Shown piece by piece: positions 11,301 to 21,659 of a stretch of 59,030 bases of DNA. This DNA is from Bacteroidales bacterium. GTDB taxonomy: Bacteria > Bacteroidota > Bacteroidia > Bacteroidales > UBA932. A program made the translations under genes and the position numbers. Positions within the stretch are counted from its first letter, which is position 1, and each line of letters begins with the position of its first letter. The stretch lies in NCBI GenBank assembly GCA_024401825.1, contig JAKSKF010000006.1, forward strand, positions 1-59,030, written 5' to 3'. Below the pieces are notes generated by a model. That model worked only from the letters and a program-made list of their open reading frames with translations. It ran no database searches and was not told the DNA's origin.

Positions 11301-12563
11301 TCCCAGTATGACATTCCCTATGGAGCCATTCTTTACAAGAAGAACGGGGACAAGGTGAAGAAGGGAGACCTCATCTGCGAGTGGGACGTTTACAACGCGA
11401 CCACCATCGTGGAAACTTCCGGTACCATACGCTTCGAGAATATGATGGAAGGCGTCACCTTCAGCAAGGAGACCGCTGACGACTTCTCCGCCAGCACGGA
11501 CAAGGTCATCATAGAGAGCAAGGACAAGAACAAGAATCCTACCCTGCACATCCTTGATGACAAGGGCGAATCTGTCAAGCAGTACAACCTGCCTGTAGGA
11601 GCCCACGTGATGGCTGAAGACGGAGACAAGGTCAAGGTGGGCGACGTAATCATCAAGATTCCCCGCGTGCTCGGCAAGAGCAGCGATATCACGGGAGGTC
11701 TGCCCAGGGTTACCGAACTCTTCGAAGCCCGCAACCCGAGCAACCCTGCCATCCTGTCCGAAATCAACGGAGAGGTCGAGATGGGCAAGGTCAAGAGAGG
11801 CAACCGCGAGATTATCGTGGCCAACACCTCAGGAGCCAGGAAATCCTACCTCGTACCTCTGGCAAAGCAGATTCTTGTTCAGGAGAACGACTATGTCAGG
11901 GCCGGCACTCCCCTCTCCGACGGCGGAGTGTCACCTACCGACATCCTCAATATCCTCGGCCCGGTCAAGGCTCAGGAATACATTGTCAATGAAGTTCAGG
12001 CTGTCTATCGTCTGCAGGGTGTGAAGATTAACGACAAGCACTTTGAAATCATCGTTCGTCAGATGATGCGCAAGGTCGAAATCACCAACCCCGGAGACAC
12101 CGAATTCCTTCAGGAGGAACTCGTGGACAAGTGGAAGTTTATGGATGTGAACGACAAAATCTATGGCAAGTACGTCATAGACGATGCCGGAGATTCCCAG
12201 AGATTCGAAGAGGGAGCCATCATCAACGCCCGCGAGCTCAGAAGCGAGAACTCGTCGCTCGAGCGTCAGGGACTGAAGTTGCTGGTTGTTCACGAAGCGC
12301 GTCCCGCAACCGCCCGTCTTATCCTTCAGGGTATCACCAGGGCGGCTCTCAGGACAAACAGCTTCATCTCGGCCGCATCATTCCAGGAGACCACCAAGGT
12401 GCTCAGCGAGTCCGCCATCCGCGCACGCGTCGACCATCTTGAAGGACTCAAGGAGAATGTCATCTGCGGGCACCTGATTCCTGCCGGAACAGGTCTCAGC
12501 GACTACCAGGACATCATCGTAGGCAGCAACAGCGACACTGTCCGCGGCCTCGAGGAACTTTAG
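8313..12563 (+). CDS. rpoC: DNA-directed RNA polymerase subunit beta'
   Basis: The beta' subunit carries the catalytic magnesium site of RNA polymerase. The product has 1416 residues. The N-terminal zinc finger [19 protein letters not shown] is near residues 70-88. The absolutely conserved catalytic NADFDGD is at 468-474. A second zinc site ([13 protein letters not shown]) lies near 888-902. The bridge-helix/trigger-loop region includes [16 protein letters not shown]. No insertion or frameshift is visible. It ends the ribosomal/polymerase block and is followed by a hairpin. Confidence 0.99.
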   Translation: MPNFNNKENKVKSNFQTISIALASPEDITERSCGEVLKPETVNYRTYKPERDGLFCEKIFGPTKDYECYCGKYKRIRYRGIVCDRCNVEVTEKKVRRERMGHIALTVPVAHIWYFKSAPNKISALLGLPSKKLEAVIYYEKFIVTCPGESGLEKMDLLSEDEYLDVLAKLPGNESLSNDDPKKFVAKMGAEGIYDLLKEIDVEELGRELRRKMAEEGSQQRKAELLKRLQVVKWFQESKGVNRPEWMIMKVIPVIPPDLRPLVPLDGGRFATSDLNDLYRRVIIRNNRLKKLIEIKAPEVILRNEKRMLQEAVDSLFDNSKKSSAVKNESNRALKSLSDSLKGKQGRFRQNLLGKRVDYSARSVIVVGPELNMHECGLPKFMAAELYKPFIIRKLIERGVVKTVKSAKKIVDRKDPVIWDILENVMKGHPVLLNRAPTLHRLGIQAFQPRMIEGKAIQLHPLACTAFNADFDGDQMAVHLPLGNAAIMEAQLLMLGSQNILNPANGAPITVPSQDMVLGLYYITKIRPGAKGEGMTFYGPEEVIIAFDGKVIDMHARIRVRIPADKQDPSKGTQTVETTAGRIIVNQYVPEEVPFVNEVLGKKSLRRIITDVIKNTGVTRTAKFLDDIKNLGYDQAFRAGISFNLGDVLVPDEKQTLIDNAYKEVEKIKGDYGMGFITNNERYNKVIDLWTAVDNQLTSIVQSQIMKDDQGFNPVYMMLDSGARGSTQQIKQLCGMRGLMAKPQKAGASGADIIENPIISNLKEGMTVLEYFISTHGARKGLADTALKTADAGYLTRRLVDVSHDVIITEEDCGTLRGLIATAIKNKDEIVESLGERILGRTSVHDIFNPLTGELIIKAGEEIREKEADLIDTLPIEQVEIRSVLTCESRKGVCAKCYGRNLATSRMVEKGEVVGVIAAQSIGEPGTQLTLRTFHVGGTASGAVADSSIESKYDGRLEFSDLRTISRETEESGRNEIVVSRMTELRIIDENTGITFSQYDIPYGAILYKKNGDKVKKGDLICEWDVYNATTIVETSGTIRFENMMEGVTFSKETADDFSASTDKVIIESKDKNKNPTLHILDDKGESVKQYNLPVGAHVMAEDGDKVKVGDVIIKIPRVLGKSSDITGGLPRVTELFEARNPSNPAILSEINGEVEMGKVKRGNREIIVANTSGARKSYLVPLAKQILVQENDYVRAGTPLSDGGVSPTDILNILGPVKAQEYIVNEVQAVYRLQGVKINDKHFEIIVRQMMRKVEITNPGDTEFLQEELVDKWKFMDVNDKIYGKYVIDDAGDSQRFEEGAIINARELRSENSSLERQGLKLLVVHEARPATARLILQGITRAALRTNSFISAASFQETTKVLSESAIRARVDHLEGLKENVICGHLIPAGTGLSDYQDIIVGSNSDTVRGLEEL

Positions 12564-12586
12564 TAATCAGTTGACGAATATTCATT

Positions 12587-12620
12587 CAAGGGGGAACTGC
12601 CAGGCTCCCCCTTGTCAATT
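12587..12620 (+). terminator. Hairpin terminator after rpoC
   Basis: CAAGGGGGA (12587-12595) pairs with TCCCCCTTG (12606-12614) around a 10-nt loop. The trailing TCAATTT is only moderately T-rich, so termination may be partial. It lies 23 nt after the rpoC stop and before the M16 peptidase gene. Confidence 0.7.
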
Positions 12621-12632
12621 TAAGAAACGACA

Positions 12633-15551
12633 ATGAAAAAATCCATCATTTTCATCCTGCTGACGCTTGCTGCCGCCACGGTTCTGACATCAAGCGCAAA
12701 ACGCGGATACAAGTACGAAAGCGTGAAGGGGGACCCCACCGCAACGCGCATCTACACACTCGACAACGGGCTGAAAGTCTATATGACGGTCAACAAGGAC
12801 AAGCCACGCATCAACGCGCAGGTTGCCGTCAAGGTAGGAAGCAAGAACGACCCGCGTGAGACCACCGGACTCGCCCACTACTTCGAACACCTTATGTTCA
12901 AGGGGACGAAAGAGTTCGGAACACAGAACTTCATTCAGGAGAAACCTCTTCTGAACCAGATTGAAGGGCTGTTCGAAATTTACCGCAAGTCCGACGACTC
13001 CCTTTTCCGCAAGGCGCTCTATCACCAGATTGACTCAATCTCCCTGGAAGCGTCCAAGATTTCAATCCCCAACGAATATGACAAGCTGATGGCCTCCATA
13101 GGGGCAAGCGGCACAAACGCATATACAAGTTATGACGTGACCTGCTATGTGGAGAACATCCCGTCCAACCAGATTGAGACCTGGGCCGAAATCCAGTCGG
13201 ACAGATTCAAGAACTGCATTCTCCGCGGTTTCCATACCGAGTTGGAGACAATCTATGAAGAGTTCAATATGTACAATGCCCAGGACCAGACCAAGGTCTT
13301 GAACGAATTGTTCAGCGGACTTTTCAGGAATCATCCCTACAACACTGACGTCATAGGTCTGCCCTCACACCTGAAGAACCCTTCCATCACCAACGTCAGG
13401 AAATACCACGACAAATGGTATGTTCCCAACAATATGGCGGTAATCCTTTCCGGAGACTTCAACCCGGACAAGGCGATAGCCATCATTGACAGACACTTCG
13501 GAACGATGGAGCCCAACCTGGACCTTCGCAGGGAGGAATTCCTACCGGAAGAGCCCATCACCTCACCCGTCGTCAGGCAAGTGGTCGGGAACGAATCGGC
13601 GAATCTGGCTCTCGGATGGCGCTTCCCCGCAGCCAACACTTCCCAGGCGCTTCTTCTCAAGGCATTCTCCAATGTGCTCCAGAACGGCAAGGCCGGTCTC
13701 ATAGACCTTGACATCAACCAGCAGCAGAAAGTGTTGAGCATGTATTCCGGCGTCGAGGAACTTGCCGATTACTGCGTTTTCCTGATTCTCGCCGAGCCCA
13801 AACCCGGACAGACTCTCGACCAGTGCCGTGACCTGGCCCTCGCCGAGATTGAAAAGGTAAAGAAAGGAGACTTTGACAAATCCGTCCTGGAAGCCACAAT
13901 CAACAATCTGAAACTCGAAGCCATGAGGCGTTATGAGAATTCCGCGGCGATGGCAAGTCTTGCTGTGGACAGTTTCATAAACGACATTCCCTGGTCCGAC
14001 ATCATCAATGAGACGGAGAGGCTGTCCGCAATCACAAAAGAGGACATAGTGGCATTCGCCAACGCCAACTTCGGTCAGAATTACGTGCAGGTCAACAAGT
14101 TGCAGGGCAAGCCCGAGGATGACGGCACAAAGATTGACAAGCCCGCCATCACCCCCATCTTCACAAACAGGGACACGTCCAGCACATTCCTGCGCAACAT
14201 TCAGGCGGAAGCGTCCGCGGTCAAGCCCATAGAGCCCTCATTCCTCGATTTCAAGAAGGACATAACACGGCTCAAGTCGGACAAGGGACTCGACATCCTC
14301 TACAGGAAGAACGAGACCAACGGAACCTTCGAACTCTACTATCTGACTGAGAGCGGATACTACGCGGACCGGATTCTCCCCGTGGCCGCAAGGTATATGA
14401 AATACCTCGGCACAAGCAGGATGAGCCCCGAGGAAGTGCAGAAATACCTGTACAGCATCGCCTGTGACTTCAACGTACAATGCCGCGGAGACCGGACATA
14501 CATAATTGTCGACGGTCTTGCTGAAAATATGGAGAAGGCTATGACGTTCATCGAGGATTTCATAGAGGACGCGCAGCCCAACCCCGAAGCGCTGGATATG
14601 CTCAAGGCCAACATCAAGCAGGAAAGGCTCAATGACAAGACGGACCAGAACGCGAACTTCAACCGTTTGAGGGCCTATCTTCTCTACGGACCCGAGAACC
14701 CCTATACGACACAGTTGAGTTCCGGACAGATTGATTCCCTGACAGACGCCTCTCTCCTTGAGAAAATTCACTCCCTGTTCGACAAGGAACACGAAATCCT
14801 CTACTACGGGCCTATGGAAGGCGAGACCTTCGCCAAACTCGTGAACAAGGTCCACCGCTGTCCGGAAACAAGGGAAGCCGTAGGCAAGAGCGACCCGTTC
14901 AAATATCTTTCAACGGATGAAAACCGCCTCATCCTCGCCCCCTTCGACGCCAATCAGGCGATACTTTTCTCCGTATCATCACAGGGCGAGGCTTTCGACG
15001 CGGCCAAGACTCCGTCCGTTTCTCTGTACAACGAATACTTCGGAGGAGGTATGAACAGCATCGTCTTCCAGGAAATGCGTGAAGCCAGGGGGCTGGCATA
15101 TTCCGCCGGCGCCGCCTACCAGCAGCCCGACGACCTGGAGCATACCGACCTGTATATGAATATGATTATGACACAGAGCGACAAGCTTGTGGACGCCCTG
15201 AACGCATTCGACGAAATCATCAACAATATGCCCGTTTCACCGAAAGCGTTCGCAATCGCCAAGGAGAGCCTTCTGTCAAACCTCAGGTCTCAGAGAACAG
15301 TCAAGTCGGGAATTCTCTTCGCGTACCTGTCTGCAAGAAAACTGTGGCTTGACGTCAATCTGGACAAACTCATATACGATTCCGTGCAGAACCTTACGCT
15401 CGAGGACGTGGTCAGGTTCCAGCAGCAGAACGTGAAGGACCGCAAGTACACCATAGGAATACTCGGAAGGCAGTCCGACTATGACATTGAGGGACTTTCC
15501 TCATTCGGAAAGGTTCAGAGCGTGACTACGGAGGAAATCTTCGGATACTGA
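12633..15551 (+). CDS. Secreted M16 family zinc metallopeptidase (pitrilysin/insulinase type)
   Basis: This is a predicted zinc protease that acts outside the cytoplasm. The 972-residue product opens with a signal peptide (KKSIIFILLTLAAATVLTSS). The inverted zinc motif HxxEH appears as HYFEH at residues 82-86, and the third ligand glutamate lies in the ETIYEEF segment near residue 208. Length and layout fit two fused M16 halves, an active N-terminal and a non-catalytic C-terminal one with the GGGMNSIVFQEMREARGLAY segment. It lies 69 nt after rpoC, beyond a hairpin. Substrate unknown; outer-membrane or peptide quality control is one possibility. Confidence 0.92.
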   Translation: MKKSIIFILLTLAAATVLTSSAKRGYKYESVKGDPTATRIYTLDNGLKVYMTVNKDKPRINAQVAVKVGSKNDPRETTGLAHYFEHLMFKGTKEFGTQNFIQEKPLLNQIEGLFEIYRKSDDSLFRKALYHQIDSISLEASKISIPNEYDKLMASIGASGTNAYTSYDVTCYVENIPSNQIETWAEIQSDRFKNCILRGFHTELETIYEEFNMYNAQDQTKVLNELFSGLFRNHPYNTDVIGLPSHLKNPSITNVRKYHDKWYVPNNMAVILSGDFNPDKAIAIIDRHFGTMEPNLDLRREEFLPEEPITSPVVRQVVGNESANLALGWRFPAANTSQALLLKAFSNVLQNGKAGLIDLDINQQQKVLSMYSGVEELADYCVFLILAEPKPGQTLDQCRDLALAEIEKVKKGDFDKSVLEATINNLKLEAMRRYENSAAMASLAVDSFINDIPWSDIINETERLSAITKEDIVAFANANFGQNYVQVNKLQGKPEDDGTKIDKPAITPIFTNRDTSSTFLRNIQAEASAVKPIEPSFLDFKKDITRLKSDKGLDILYRKNETNGTFELYYLTESGYYADRILPVAARYMKYLGTSRMSPEEVQKYLYSIACDFNVQCRGDRTYIIVDGLAENMEKAMTFIEDFIEDAQPNPEALDMLKANIKQERLNDKTDQNANFNRLRAYLLYGPENPYTTQLSSGQIDSLTDASLLEKIHSLFDKEHEILYYGPMEGETFAKLVNKVHRCPETREAVGKSDPFKYLSTDENRLILAPFDANQAILFSVSSQGEAFDAAKTPSVSLYNEYFGGGMNSIVFQEMREARGLAYSAGAAYQQPDDLEHTDLYMNMIMTQSDKLVDALNAFDEIINNMPVSPKAFAIAKESLLSNLRSQRTVKSGILFAYLSARKLWLDVNLDKLIYDSVQNLTLEDVVRFQQQNVKDRKYTIGILGRQSDYDIEGLSSFGKVQSVTTEEIFGY

Positions 15552-15563
15552 CAATGAAATAAT

Positions 15564-15583
15564 GTCCCGTGATTCGGCGGGAC
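15564..15583 (+). terminator. Short GC hairpin after the M16 gene
   Basis: GTCCCG (15564-15569) and CGGGAC (15578-15583) form a 6-bp stem with an 8-nt loop, 12 nt after the M16 stop. There is no T-run, so its role as a terminator is uncertain. It lies between convergent genes. Confidence 0.4.
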
Positions 15584-15590
15584 GAAGTCC

Positions 15591-15630
15591 TGAAGTCGTG
15601 TTCAATCCTCAAGGGTTGAACACGACTTCA
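15591..15630. repeat. Perfect 15-bp inverted repeat overlapping the xth stop codon
   Basis: TGAAGTCGTGTTCAA (15591-15605) is the exact reverse complement of TTGAACACGACTTCA (15616-15630), with a 10-nt spacer. The right arm and spacer encode the last residues and stop of xth on the minus strand. A bidirectional terminator between convergent genes is the simplest reading, but neither side has a T-run. Confidence 0.85.
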
Positions 15631-16364
15631 ATCGGACAATGGTCCGAACCGAATATCTCATTGTGTATCCCTGCCGACACCAAAGTCAGGCCGGACGTCA
15701 GGAAATAATCTATGCGCCACCCCACGTTCCTCTGTCTTGCGGCCATTCTGTAAGACCACCAGGAATACTTGACTTCCCCCGGATGCAGGCTGCGCCAGCT
15801 GTCGGTGAAACCCGCGCGGAGCATTGCATCCATTCCGGCCCTTTCCTCATCGGTAAAACCCGCATTGAAGTGGTTGGTTGCCGGATTCTTGAGGTCTATT
15901 TCCTTATGGGCCACATTGAAGTCTCCTCCTGCCACGACCGGTTTTACGGCCGCCAGGGAACTGAGATATGAAGTGAAGGCGGCATCCCATTTCTGACGGT
16001 AGTCAAGCCTTCGCAACCCGTCCTGGGAATTTGGAACATATACGCATACCACGAAATATGAAGGCATCTCGAGAGTCAGGACCCTTCCCTCGTGGTCGAA
16101 TTCGTCCACCCCTATTCCGCGGCGGACTTCCAGAGGTTCGAGCCGCGAGTATATGGCGGTCCCGGAATATCCGGCCTTGTCGGCATAGTTCCAATAGGAT
16201 TTGTATCCCGGGAATTCCAGGTCTATCTGTCCTGCCTGGAGCTTGGTTTCCTGGAGCAGGAAGAAGTCGGCGTCAAGTTTGACGAAGGAATCGGCGAAAC
16301 CCTTCCCTGCGGCGGCCCTGAGGCCGTTGACGTTCCAGCTTACGAGTCTTATTCCAGAGTCCAT
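15609..16364 (-). CDS. xth: Exodeoxyribonuclease III / AP endonuclease
   Basis: This Mg2+-dependent enzyme cuts DNA 5' of abasic sites and trims blocked 3' ends in base-excision repair. The 251-residue protein has family length. Motifs of the endonuclease/exonuclease/phosphatase fold are present in order: [11 protein letters not shown] at the N terminus, LLQETK with the metal-binding glutamate near 38, the catalytic GGDFNVAH near 148-155, the SWWSYR segment, and the C-terminal GSDHCPI with the catalytic histidine. Its start overlaps the end of cysS by 16 nt, so the two are co-transcribed. Confidence 0.96.
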   Translation of the reverse strand: MDSGIRLVSWNVNGLRAAAGKGFADSFVKLDADFFLLQETKLQAGQIDLEFPGYKSYWNYADKAGYSGTAIYSRLEPLEVRRGIGVDEFDHEGRVLTLEMPSYFVVCVYVPNSQDGLRRLDYRQKWDAAFTSYLSSLAAVKPVVAGGDFNVAHKEIDLKNPATNHFNAGFTDEERAGMDAMLRAGFTDSWRSLHPGEVKYSWWSYRMAARQRNVGWRIDYFLTSGLTLVSAGIHNEIFGSDHCPIEVVFNP

Positions 16365-17851
16365 TCCACGCCGTCCTTGGTATCCTTCACCGTTATTCCC
16401 AACGCCTTGAGAGAGTCCCTGATGTGGTCTGAGGCCGTCCAGTCCCTTGCTTCCTTGGCCGCCGCCCTCTGTTCGAGGACCATTTCCATAAGACCTCCTA
16501 TTATCCTGCCGCCGTCTCCGGAGGAAAGGTCCTCATCGCGCAGGCCCATTACACCGAAGACTATGTCACCGAACAGCTGGACCAGTGTGTCCAGGTCTTC
16601 CTTCGCGAGGCTGAACTTTCCTTCCTTTGCGGAGTTGATGATTCTGACCGCCTCGGATACGGACGCCAGAGCCATCGGAGTGTTGAGGTCATCGCAAAGA
16701 GCATCGTACACTGCCTCCCATATCGACCTTACCTCGGCGCTGACGGCCGGGCAACTGTCAGGGGCCGTGTTCTGCGGAAGTTGGCCATATACGTATTCCG
16801 GAGCCTTGGCGCCTGCCATCAGGTAAAGGTCCTTCGACGCCTGCATAAGACGCTTAAATCCTTTCTGCGCGGCCGTGAGAGCTTCGTCAGAGAAATCCAG
16901 CGTCCCGCGGTAATGCGCCTGAAGGATGAAGAAACGTATTGTCATAGGGCTGTACTTCCGATAGAGGTCGAAAAGCGTGATGAAGTTGCCCAGGGACTTG
17001 CCCATCTTCTGCCCGTTAACGGTCACCATATTGTTGTGTACCCAGTAATGCACGCCGGCGGTGCCTCTCGACACCTGGTTCTGGGCTATTTCACATTCGT
17101 GGTGAGGGAACATCAGGTCCATTCCTCCGCCGTGGATATCGAACTCCCGGCCGAGATACTTCTCCCCCATCACGGAACATTCCAGATGCCAGCCGGGGAA
17201 TCCTTCCCCCCAGGGTGAGGGCCAGCGCATTATATGCTGGGGTTCCGCCTTCTTCCAGAGCGCGAAGTCACAGGGGGCCTTCTTGTCGGACTGTCCGTCA
17301 AGGGTTCTGGTCCCCTCCAGGGTATCGTCCAGAGTGCGCCCGGAAAGGACTCCATAGTGGAACTTTTCATTGTATCCGGCTACGTCGAAATAGATGCTGC
17401 CGTTGCTCTCGTAGGCAAAGCCCGCGTCAAGAATCTTCTTGACGGCTTCAATCTGTTCTATGATGTGTCCGCTGGCGCGCGGCTCAATGGAGGGAGGAGC
17501 CACGTTCAGGAGACGCATGGCCTCGTGATAGCGCAAGGTATAGTTCTGCACCACCTCCATAGGCTCGAGCTGCTCCAGCCTTGCCTTCTTCGCGATTTTG
17601 TCCTCTCCTTCGTCCGCATCGTGCTCGAGATGGCCGACGTCGGTTATGTTGCGGACATAGCGCACCTTGTAGCCCAGATGCGTGAGCAATTTGAAAAGGA
17701 GGTCGTAGGTGACCCCGGGACGGGCGTGGCCGAGATGAGCGTCTCCATATACGGTGGGGCCGCAGACATACATTCCGACGTGGCCCGGGTGGATGGGGAC
17801 AAACAGCTCTTTCTTCCTGGTTATTGTATTGGTAAGCTTCAGTTCTCTCAT
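16349..17851 (-). CDS. cysS: Cysteinyl-tRNA synthetase
   Basis: This class I synthetase charges tRNA-Cys. The 500-residue product starts at MRELKLTNT (ATG at 17851), which matches the family start. The open frame extends 90 codons further upstream, but that part looks like no synthetase and runs through the divergent folD gene. The HIGH motif is HLGH ([11 protein letters not shown]) and KMSKS is KMGKS. The zinc ligands are in [17 protein letters not shown] and the HHECEIAQ segment. It shares a short divergent promoter region with folD and overlaps xth downstream. Confidence 0.97.
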   Translation of the reverse strand: MRELKLTNTITRKKELFVPIHPGHVGMYVCGPTVYGDAHLGHARPGVTYDLLFKLLTHLGYKVRYVRNITDVGHLEHDADEGEDKIAKKARLEQLEPMEVVQNYTLRYHEAMRLLNVAPPSIEPRASGHIIEQIEAVKKILDAGFAYESNGSIYFDVAGYNEKFHYGVLSGRTLDDTLEGTRTLDGQSDKKAPCDFALWKKAEPQHIMRWPSPWGEGFPGWHLECSVMGEKYLGREFDIHGGGMDLMFPHHECEIAQNQVSRGTAGVHYWVHNNMVTVNGQKMGKSLGNFITLFDLYRKYSPMTIRFFILQAHYRGTLDFSDEALTAAQKGFKRLMQASKDLYLMAGAKAPEYVYGQLPQNTAPDSCPAVSAEVRSIWEAVYDALCDDLNTPMALASVSEAVRIINSAKEGKFSLAKEDLDTLVQLFGDIVFGVMGLRDEDLSSGDGGRIIGGLMEMVLEQRAAAKEARDWTASDHIRDSLKALGITVKDTKDGVEWTLE

Positions 17852-17871
17852 TGAGGAATCGTTTAATCCTA

Positions 17872-17879
17872 CGAATATA
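17872..17879 (-). promoter_or_regulatory. Predicted -7 promoter box for cysS-xth
   Basis: On the minus strand the sequence reads TATATTCG, one base from the Bacteroidota -7 consensus TAnnTTTG, 20 nt before the cysS ATG. Confidence 0.5.
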
Positions 17880-17892
17880 CGAATTTTATTGC

Positions 17893-17900
17893 TATCTTCG
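17893..17900 (+). promoter_or_regulatory. Predicted -7 promoter box for folD
   Basis: TATCTTCG differs by one base from TAnnTTTG and ends only 4 nt before the GTG chosen as the folD start, which implies a leaderless or nearly leaderless mRNA. It is divergent from the cysS box. Confidence 0.5.
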
Positions 17901-17904
17901 CGCC

Positions 17905-18786
17905 GTGATATTAAGCGGCAAAGAATTATCGGACAATCTGAAGGCCCTGATGGCCGAGGAAGTCGCCACTTTCCCCCGGAAGTACGGGAGAGTGCCTCAT
18001 CTCGCAGTTGTGCTCGTGGGAGACGACCCCGCCAGCGCTTCATACGTACGCAGCAAGGCGGGCGCATCCAAACGGATAGGAATCCGCAACACGACCATCC
18101 GTCTGCCCGAACAGACCACACAGGAAGAACTGCTTGGAATCATCGACCGCCTGAACTCAGACAGTGACGTGGACGGAATTCTGGTCCAGTTGCCCCTGCC
18201 CGCGCACATCGACGAGATAAAAATAATAGCCGCCATTGCAAGGGACAAGGACGTCGACGGGTTTCATCCCCAGAACGTGGCCGCCCTGTGGAGAAGGCGC
18301 ACGGAGCCGGAACTCAATCCCCTGTACTGCGTCCCCTGCACCCCTCGCGGAATCATACGCCTGCTCAAGGCGGCAAATGTCAGGATAGAAGGCAGGAAAG
18401 CCGTTGTCGTAGGGCGAAGCAACATAGTCGGCCTGCCCACCGCAAAACTGCTGCTCAACGAGAACGCCACTGTCACAATATGCCACTCGCACACCCAAAA
18501 CCTGGGGGAAATAACACGTCAGGCCGAAATTCTTGTGGTCGCCATAGGTCACGCCAGGTACATCACGGCCGATATGGTGGCCGACGGAGCAGTGGTGATT
18601 GACGTGGGTATAAACCGCGACTCCGACACGGGAACGCTTTGCGGAGACGTGGACTTCCAGAATGTCTGCAAGAAGGCATCCGTCATCACTCCGGTTCCAG
18701 GGGGAGTGGGTCCTATGACCATCTGCTCCCTTATGGAGAACACCATAGACTGCTTCATCCACCATTGCGGAGCGACGCAGGATTGA
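17905..18786 (+). CDS. folD: Bifunctional methylene-THF dehydrogenase / methenyl-THF cyclohydrolase
   Basis: FolD interconverts 5,10-methylene- and 10-formyl-tetrahydrofolate in one-carbon metabolism, and so supplies the formyl donor used by Fmt, also encoded in this window. From the GTG at 17905 the protein has 293 residues, matching the family. An ATG at 17851 would add 18 residues unlike any FolD and would overlap cysS. Visible motifs are the catalytic [34 protein letters not shown], the dinucleotide-binding [14 protein letters not shown], and [15 protein letters not shown] at the C terminus. Confidence 0.96.
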   Translation: MILSGKELSDNLKALMAEEVATFPRKYGRVPHLAVVLVGDDPASASYVRSKAGASKRIGIRNTTIRLPEQTTQEELLGIIDRLNSDSDVDGILVQLPLPAHIDEIKIIAAIARDKDVDGFHPQNVAALWRRRTEPELNPLYCVPCTPRGIIRLLKAANVRIEGRKAVVVGRSNIVGLPTAKLLLNENATVTICHSHTQNLGEITRQAEILVVAIGHARYITADMVADGAVVIDVGINRDSDTGTLCGDVDFQNVCKKASVITPVPGGVGPMTICSLMENTIDCFIHHCGATQD

Positions 18787-18813
18787 CGAAGGGGATTTTC
18801 CTTGATTTTCAGA

Positions 18814-20712
18814 TTACAGAGTGACGGTCAGAATGGTGATGTCGTCATTCCTTTCGTTGCCGTCGGTGAATTCCCTGACGCTGTCGAACAGGTTCTCGAC
18901 GACTTCCCTCGAGGTGGATTCCGGCTTGATGCCAGACGCGAATCCGATGAGTCGGGATTCCCCGTACTGGCTCTTGTTTTTCTTCTCCGCCTCGGTAACT
19001 CCGTCCGTATAGGCAATCAGCCTCGAGCCCTTCTCAAGCCGGACAGACTCCCCGACATAGGAGAATCCCTGGAACAGGCCCGCCGCGATATTGGACTTTG
19101 CGCGGAGGAAATCCGCCTTGCCGTCCGGGCCGACAATAACAACGGGATTGTGTCCTGCGTTGCAGTATTCCATCTCAAGTGTTTCAAGGTTGATTCTTGC
19201 GACGAACAGGGTGACAAACATCCCCTCCTCGTTTCCTACACAGAAGTTGTCATTGATTCTGGAGACGGATTCGGCCACGGAAAGGCCGAGACTGGCCGCG
19301 AACCTGAAGGCGGAACGGGTGATGGCCATAAACAGCGCCGCAGGGACACCCTTGCCAGACACGTCGCCCACCGTGAAGAAAAGATACTTTCCTTCCTGAA
19401 TCACGTCATACAGGTCTCCTCCGATTTCCTTGGCGGGAACAAGGTTGGCAAAGATGTCCGCCCCGTCATCGGGGAAAGTGTGGATAAGCATCGACTTCTG
19501 CACCATACTCGCGATGCTCAGTTCGCTCTCCATCCTCTCCTTGTTGCTGGTCGCAATTTTCAGTTCTGAGATATAGTCATTTATGGAGGACTGCAGATAC
19601 TTCAGCGAATCGTGCAGTTTGAGCAGTTCATCCTTCGTGTCCACAGACGGGATTCTTGCGTGGAAGTTGCCCCTGGACATATTCATAGCGGAATATGCGA
19701 ACTCCGTGACGGGCCTGGTCATCTTGGAAATGGTCTTCCTGCTTGTCACATACAGGATTATGAGGCCCAATATGACTATCAGGTACAGTGAGACGTTGAT
19801 TTTCTCCGCCCCTTTCAGAAAGTCCCTGCGGCTGCAAAGTCCTATGGCCCGCCATCCGTTCTGCAACGGGGCATAGACGGCATAGTAGTTTTCCTCCCCG
19901 AAAGCCATTACGGAGATGCCCGGTTCTCCGGACATTATCTTCTGACAGACTGCCAGGGCTTTGTCGTCGGCTTTGTCAAGGCAATCGGTATATATTGTCT
20001 CGTTGAGAATCTTCTCCTTGTCAGGATGGGAAATGAATGTGCCGCTCTTTCCCACAAGCAGCGTCTTGGCCGATTCATAAGGGCGGAACTTCTCCGCCAC
20101 GCGGGTGAGCCATTCCAGGGAGACGTCGGCGCGGAGCACTCCGAAGAACTCTCCCGTCCTGTTGAACAGGGGCACGCTGTACGTTGAAATCATACTGGAT
20201 GAACCGCCCTCGTCATATACGGGCTCGTTCCAGTAGGCCTGCCCGGTAAGCTTGGGAATCTGATACCAGTCCATCGTCAGATAGTCATACTCCTCACCGT
20301 CCATCTTGACTGTTGAAATCTCTCCGGTATCTTCATCCTGGGTCGAAAGAATGAGGCTGTACATTTCATTCTCCCTCAGTTTGTAAGGCTCGAAAGCTAT
20401 TCCGCAGGCCACCAGGGCGGAGTCGGCCTTAAGCAACCCGGTTGAAATGGAATCAAGGTTGACCACAGGACCGAAAATCTGTACTACCCTGGCCGCCATA
20501 TCGGACGCGGATTCCACTCCGGTGAGCACTTTCTCTATCTCAAGGATGTTGTTGCTGAGGGCACGGCTCGCGTTCTGCCTGGACTCCAGAACAATGGCGT
20601 TGAAAGATACGATTCCCACGCAGATGACGGCAGCCACGAACACGGCGGCCGTGATTCTCAGGATTTTCTGGGAAAGTCTCTTGGATATTGATTTTGATGC
20701 GGCAAGCGTCAT
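18814..20712 (-). CDS. Membrane sensor phosphatase: Cache - HAMP - SpoIIE-type PP2C
   Basis: This is a predicted membrane receptor whose output is a PP2C serine/threonine phosphatase of the SpoIIE/RsbU type, which usually dephosphorylates an anti-anti-sigma (STAS) protein. The 632 residues show TM1 at about 17-40, a periplasmic double-Cache domain (45-300, with MDWYQIPK near 147), TM2 at 305-325, HAMP 326-380, a short coiled coil, and PP2C at 415-632. Phosphatase motifs are intact: GGDLYD (431-436), GDVSGKG (449-455), YCNAGHNP, YTDGVTEA and NDDITI. Its start overlaps the upstream binding-protein gene by 4 nt (ATGA). No STAS or anti-sigma kinase gene lies nearby. Confidence 0.93.
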   Translation of the reverse strand: MTLAASKSISKRLSQKILRITAAVFVAAVICVGIVSFNAIVLESRQNASRALSNNILEIEKVLTGVESASDMAARVVQIFGPVVNLDSISTGLLKADSALVACGIAFEPYKLRENEMYSLILSTQDEDTGEISTVKMDGEEYDYLTMDWYQIPKLTGQAYWNEPVYDEGGSSSMISTYSVPLFNRTGEFFGVLRADVSLEWLTRVAEKFRPYESAKTLLVGKSGTFISHPDKEKILNETIYTDCLDKADDKALAVCQKIMSGEPGISVMAFGEENYYAVYAPLQNGWRAIGLCSRRDFLKGAEKINVSLYLIVILGLIILYVTSRKTISKMTRPVTEFAYSAMNMSRGNFHARIPSVDTKDELLKLHDSLKYLQSSINDYISELKIATSNKERMESELSIASMVQKSMLIHTFPDDGADIFANLVPAKEIGGDLYDVIQEGKYLFFTVGDVSGKGVPAALFMAITRSAFRFAASLGLSVAESVSRINDNFCVGNEEGMFVTLFVARINLETLEMEYCNAGHNPVVIVGPDGKADFLRAKSNIAAGLFQGFSYVGESVRLEKGSRLIAYTDGVTEAEKKNKSQYGESRLIGFASGIKPESTSREVVENLFDSVREFTDGNERNDDITILTVTL

Positions 20713-21659
20713 TTGATGAAATCCTTATATATTACCGGCCTGTATTCCTCGTCGAGGTTCATCAAAGCGTCGTTGAGCATATTGACAACCCTCTCTTCCA
20801 CTTTCTTGAAATCCGCCTTTCCGCTCTGGCTGTTGACCTGAAGGTTCAGAATCTCGTCCAGCATAAAACGCTGCATAGGGCGGTTTGTTGCAACGTTGTT
20901 CTTCTTCACATATTCCATCACGACTTCCAGGGCCTCCTCCCTGTTCTTTGCGGCATATTCCCAGCCGCGTTTTGTCGCCCTTGTGAATTTCTCGACTGCC
21001 TCCCTGTTGTTCTGATAGAAGGAGTCCGTCGTGAAGACCGCATCCTCGGGAAAGTTGTAGCCGAGTTCCGAAAACTTCAGGGTATGGTCCTCGGGAATGG
21101 AGCCCTTTGCGAAAAGGAGATTGAAGTATTCGTGGTAACTGAAACACAAAGTGGCGTCCACCGCTCCGGAAATGAAGATATTGACGTCATTGAGGTAGGT
21201 AATCCAGTCGACGTTGATTTTGTAGTCGTTGCAGAAAATCTCTGCGATTTCGAAATATGCGCTCTTCCACCTTCCCACCTTCTTTCCCTCTATGTCACGA
21301 AAAGACTTGAGGGGAGTCCGGCTCACAAGCATAAGGCCGGTGTTCTGTGCCAGTTGGAGGACATTGACAATCTTTTTCCCCTTTCCCCTCTCTATCATAG
21401 AGGCAATCAGTTGGGAGGTGCATATGTCAACCTCGCCTTTTTCAAGGTAATCCAGCGAAGACCTGGACGAGCCCTGTTTCATATGCCTGATTGTCACGTC
21501 AAGGCCCTCTTCGGCATAGAAACCCTTCTCATACGCCAGATAGAAGCCCGCGAACTGCGCCTGGTCAATCCAGTTCGGCATAAATGAGATTTTCTGCTGA
21601 CCGGACGCCAAGGTGCAGCAAAATGCGGACAGAAGGGAGAATGTCAGCAACTTTTTCAT
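20709..21659 (-). CDS. Periplasmic substrate-binding protein, NMT1/THI5-like
   Basis: The 316-residue protein has a signal peptide (KKLLTFSLLSAFCCTLASG) and the NMT1/THI5 fold signature NWIDQAQFAGFYLAYEKGFY at 29-48, seen in binding proteins for thiamine precursors, nitrate/sulphonates and related compounds. No ABC permease or ATPase gene is adjacent. It is coupled by 4-nt overlaps to the lipid kinase upstream and the Cache-PP2C sensor downstream. This context suggests it presents a ligand to the sensor rather than feeding a transporter; that is inference. There is no clear lipobox, so it is probably soluble. The ligand cannot be read from the sequence. Confidence 0.88.
   Translation of the reverse strand: MKKLLTFSLLSAFCCTLASGQQKISFMPNWIDQAQFAGFYLAYEKGFYAEEGLDVTIRHMKQGSSRSSLDYLEKGEVDICTSQLIASMIERGKGKKIVNVLQLAQNTGLMLVSRTPLKSFRDIEGKKVGRWKSAYFEIAEIFCNDYKINVDWITYLNDVNIFISGAVDATLCFSYHEYFNLLFAKGSIPEDHTLKFSELGYNFPEDAVFTTDSFYQNNREAVEKFTRATKRGWEYAAKNREEALEVVMEYVKKNNVATNRPMQRFMLDEILNLQVNSQSGKADFKKVEERVVNMLNDALMNLDEEYRPVIYKDFIK

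Noticed and set aside
17854..18121. Upstream extension of cysS by 90 codons
   Set aside because: The extension runs through the divergent promoter region and folD, has no synthetase similarity, and the ATG at 17851 gives the normal family start.
20688..21587. Roughly 300-codon plus-strand frame opposite the substrate-binding protein
   Set aside because: No motifs, and antisense to a protein with signal peptide and family signature.
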